The position numbers and the translations under genes were made by a program. A stretch of 64,000 nt of DNA from UBA6168 sp964508135 (lineage in GTDB: Bacteria; Bacteroidota; Bacteroidia; Chitinophagales; Saprospiraceae), in contig CAZDSU010000027.1 of the NCBI GenBank assembly GCA_964508135.1, positions 1 to 64,000 of the forward strand, written 5' to 3'. Within the stretch, counting starts at the first letter, position 1. Each line of letters opens with the position of its first letter. Below the pieces are notes generated by a model. It worked only from the letters and a program-made list of their open reading frames with translations. It made no database searches and had not been told where the DNA came from. Positions 63,201 to 64,000 of the stretch are shown piece after piece.

Positions 63201-64000
63201 ACCTGCGGCAATATCAGCGACCTGCTCGTCCGTCCAGCCGGGTATGTAGTCCCAAGAGGTACCTGGGCGGAATATGCCAGTGAATACAGGGATGCTGTCG
63301 TTGGCCGTGAAATCGAGTTGCGTTGTGGTGGGTGAAACGACGCTGACGGGGTGCGCCACGCTCACGTTGCCGCACTCGTTGGTGGCGGTGAGCGTGACGT
63401 TTAAGTTGCCGCTTTGGAGGTAAACATGCGTCGGCACGGCGTCCATGCTGGTTTGCCCATCGCCGAAGTTCCAGGTGAAATCGGTTAGGCCGTAGGCGGT
63501 CTGATTCTGAAAATAAACAATCGGGCCGGTCGTCTCGGTGGTGAACTGCGGGGCGGGCTGTGCGGTCACGAACAGCGTTTGGGTTTGCTCCGCAATGCCC
63601 TGGCCAGCAGCGTTTTTCGCTTGCAGCATGACCGAGTAGGTGCCGGGGTTGTTCAGCGTCATCGTGGGGTTTTGGGTGGAAAACGTGACGGGGACGCCAC
63701 TCGGCGTCATCACCGTCCAAAGCCATTGCGAAGCGCCCGGCACCTGTTGGGTGAGTTGCAGCATGAATGGGGCGCAGGCGCTGTAATCGTTGATGCTGAA
63801 AATCCTTTGGGTTAAAAAAACGGGGGTGGCCGTGAGGGCGATATTTGCCGAAGGCGACGAAACGGCATTGTGGCTCACGCTGGCATCCCATTCGCATTTC
63901 AGCAGGTTCGAAATGTTCAAACCCGCAGGGAACGAGTAGGTTGCGCTGGCCACCTCGCTCTGGTCGGTCTGCGTTTTTGCCCAGAGGACGTAAGTGAAAT
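60291..64000 (-). CDS. Partial secreted GH-like/PKD protein with T9SS type A signal
   Basis: The 5' end lies beyond the window: the frame stays open through 64000 and the residues FTYVLWAKTQTDQSE repeat an internal segment (FVYVLWAKTETDQTE), so no start is seen. Visible order: end of a first module, PKD domains, a clan-A-like TIM barrel, a second copy of the LWAKT module, PKD domains, SprB-like or CHU-type beta parts and a C-terminal T9SS type A domain (VFPNPFSEQVWVEFELSESS, GLPAGLYWLRLT). In the barrel FWEIYNSPDF replaces the usual NEP by NSP, and IISEANLP would carry the nucleophile. A repeat-encoded insert is at 63141-63200. Confidence 0.82.
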   Translation of the reverse strand, partial: FTYVLWAKTQTDQSEVASATYSFPAGLNISNLLKCEWDASVSHNAVSSPSANIALTATPVFLTQRIFSINDYSACAPFMLQLTQQVPGASQWLWTVMTPSGVPVTFSTQNPTMTLNNPGTYSVMLQAKNAAGQGIAEQTQTLFVTAQPAPQFTTETTGPIVYFQNQTAYGLTDFTWNFGDGQTSMDAVPTHVYLQSGNLNVTLTATNECGNVSVAHPVSVVSPTTTQLDFTANDSIPVFTGIFRPGTSWDYIPGWTDEQVADIAAGNPLAPPPSGGAGGGVDGVGVKAIRTYTGESAFLDLGYDTRLPEFEHFNNLDLRDNSFLLAFPAAQNRDTYHYCPDYQSALFKDLYLDIWDGGEHGTPVNDDNPFARYVWNTVSTYKDYVRFWEIYNSPDFDLTGDKAWLPPGEPGNWWQNNPDPCDYELKAPIFYYIRSLRIAYEIVRYADPDAYVTISGIAYPSFLDAICRNTDNPFDGSEASPYPLKGGAYFDAVGFKSYPHFDGSTVFYDVNAGQFAYERHSDAAVSGIPRVKASFAEVLANYGYDGTQMPKKEWIISEANLPRQSFYGFLGSAEAQRNWVIKAWVKSVKDGIRQLNIFRLAESQHIWEASDPFEVMGFYQKMAGVTPYNQTVNDEGIALKTCSDLLFGTDYNQQQTEAMNLPANVGGAAFSDAEGNFVYVLWAKTETDQTENAFATYSFPAGLGIGQLQRRAWDYSQTGQTTSISSLNISLTGAPVFLTETAMLMPPVAFFEADFVKVCVNESVHFSSVSTGNPTHWEWTFEGGTPGAHFGEAPPAITYYLPGVYEVKLLVKNAAGEHTATYTDYIKVLPAATANFMAVINGASVQFVNLSADPQGLGGTQFEWCYGDGVCQMAANPNYVYFQNGTYTVMMTATNDCGTATYEQTITIVSAPTAVFAFNHNADCVAPIVQFLDNSYSNPENWYWYFPGASPAETDLRYPTVSFPQAGYYEVTFIVGNGFGVDTLVREVYIEGNSTTNIDVSLCEGGSYGGVQVFNDTTVTVILPTWTLGCDSSIVAHIKVVDLLETSYEFNLCAGDIFNGLQVFSDTILVDTFSLPVGCDSISTLILNVFTNETTTVFDTITPGGFVMVGIQVFTQPGIYEVPLQTWLGCDSLVTLHLTLLTAAAEILPNLLNVRVFPNPFSEQVWVEFELSESSEVVVELFDSMGRRVAEVIPPEKMRAGLQRVVWEGNGLPAGLYWLRLTAGERQKIVKLAKM
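63141..63200. repeat. G/C-run repeat in frame inside the GH-like gene
   Basis: Runs of C and a CCTTCGG hairpin top form a G/C-only block which codes on the minus strand for LAPPPSGGAGGGVDGVGVK, just before the barrel strand IRTYTG. The composition is unlike the rest of the gene. Confidence 0.65.

Overview
The window looks like a chromosome segment from a Bacteroidota bacterium, most likely of the Saprospirales (Saprospiraceae-like). The signs are gliding/T9SS type B and type A C-terminal sorting domains, SprB-type repeats, many Cys-lipoproteins, a bacillithiol-system protein (YtxJ), a DUF4836 lipoprotein, TAnnTTTG promoter elements and almost no Shine-Dalgarno sequences. One 100-N assembly gap lies at 43.66-43.76 kb. 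No rRNA, CRISPR array, prophage or complete insertion sequence was seen. One tRNA-Met gene is present.

Layout. 0-3.7 kb: a curli-type secretion set, csgF, csgG (with an added C-terminal barrel-like domain) and a propeller lipoprotein. 3.8-4.4 kb: an AraC-type regulator with a ferredoxin-like N-terminus. 4.9-9.8 kb: a large TPR protein and an outer-membrane barrel. 9.86-10.1 kb: a MITE-like element. 10.2-19.1 kb: two secreted T9SS adhesin-like proteins on the minus strand. 19.3-26.6 kb: a lipoprotein, pyruvate carboxylase, Mpl, a tiny lipoprotein with YtxJ, and a BioD/DRTGG protein. 26.9-41.6 kb: rnr, an AT-rich HNH-like gene, hemL, a TPR protein, tRNA-Met, DUF4836, purL, a TlpA-like lipoprotein, a macro-domain protein and an MBL hydrolase. 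41.8-46.3 kb: an ABC-F protein broken by the gap, dapB and a DUF5691 protein. 46.4-50 kb: an HlyD plus C39-peptidase ABC export pair. 50.0-51.5 kb: an OLD-like ATPase overlapping a small TOPRIM-like protein, a candidate two-gene defence module. 51.7-60.3 kb: an M42 peptidase, a GH3-like/serine hydrolase fusion, a barrel protein, MltA and biotin carboxylase. 60.3-64 kb: the 3' part of a very large secreted GH-like/PKD protein running off the right edge.

The most unusual feature is not a gene. Many gene boundaries carry inverted or tandem copies of short words (about 7-17 nt). The word usually differs from locus to locus, and some words recur. Examples are at 8.06, 8.12, 25.45, 30.7, 32.2, 33.9, 34.15, 35.95, 38.26, 46.3, 47.7 and 49.96 kb. 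Several overlap stop codons or supply start codons. At 48.5 kb (ABC exporter linker) and 63.15 kb (GH-like protein) comparable material sits in frame inside genes. Two further 220-240-bp structures (9.87 and 56.05 kb) are built from GGGGCGTAGCCCC palindromes inside unrelated terminal inverted repeats; the first is flanked by 8-bp direct repeats.

Functionally the segment mixes housekeeping (cell wall: Mpl, DapB, MltA, GH3-like; anaplerosis and lipid or acyl-CoA carboxylation: Pyc, AccC; purine and haem synthesis; RNA decay) with envelope and secretion functions (curli-type pore, T9SS cargo, peptide exporter) and one or two likely mobile or defence genes.
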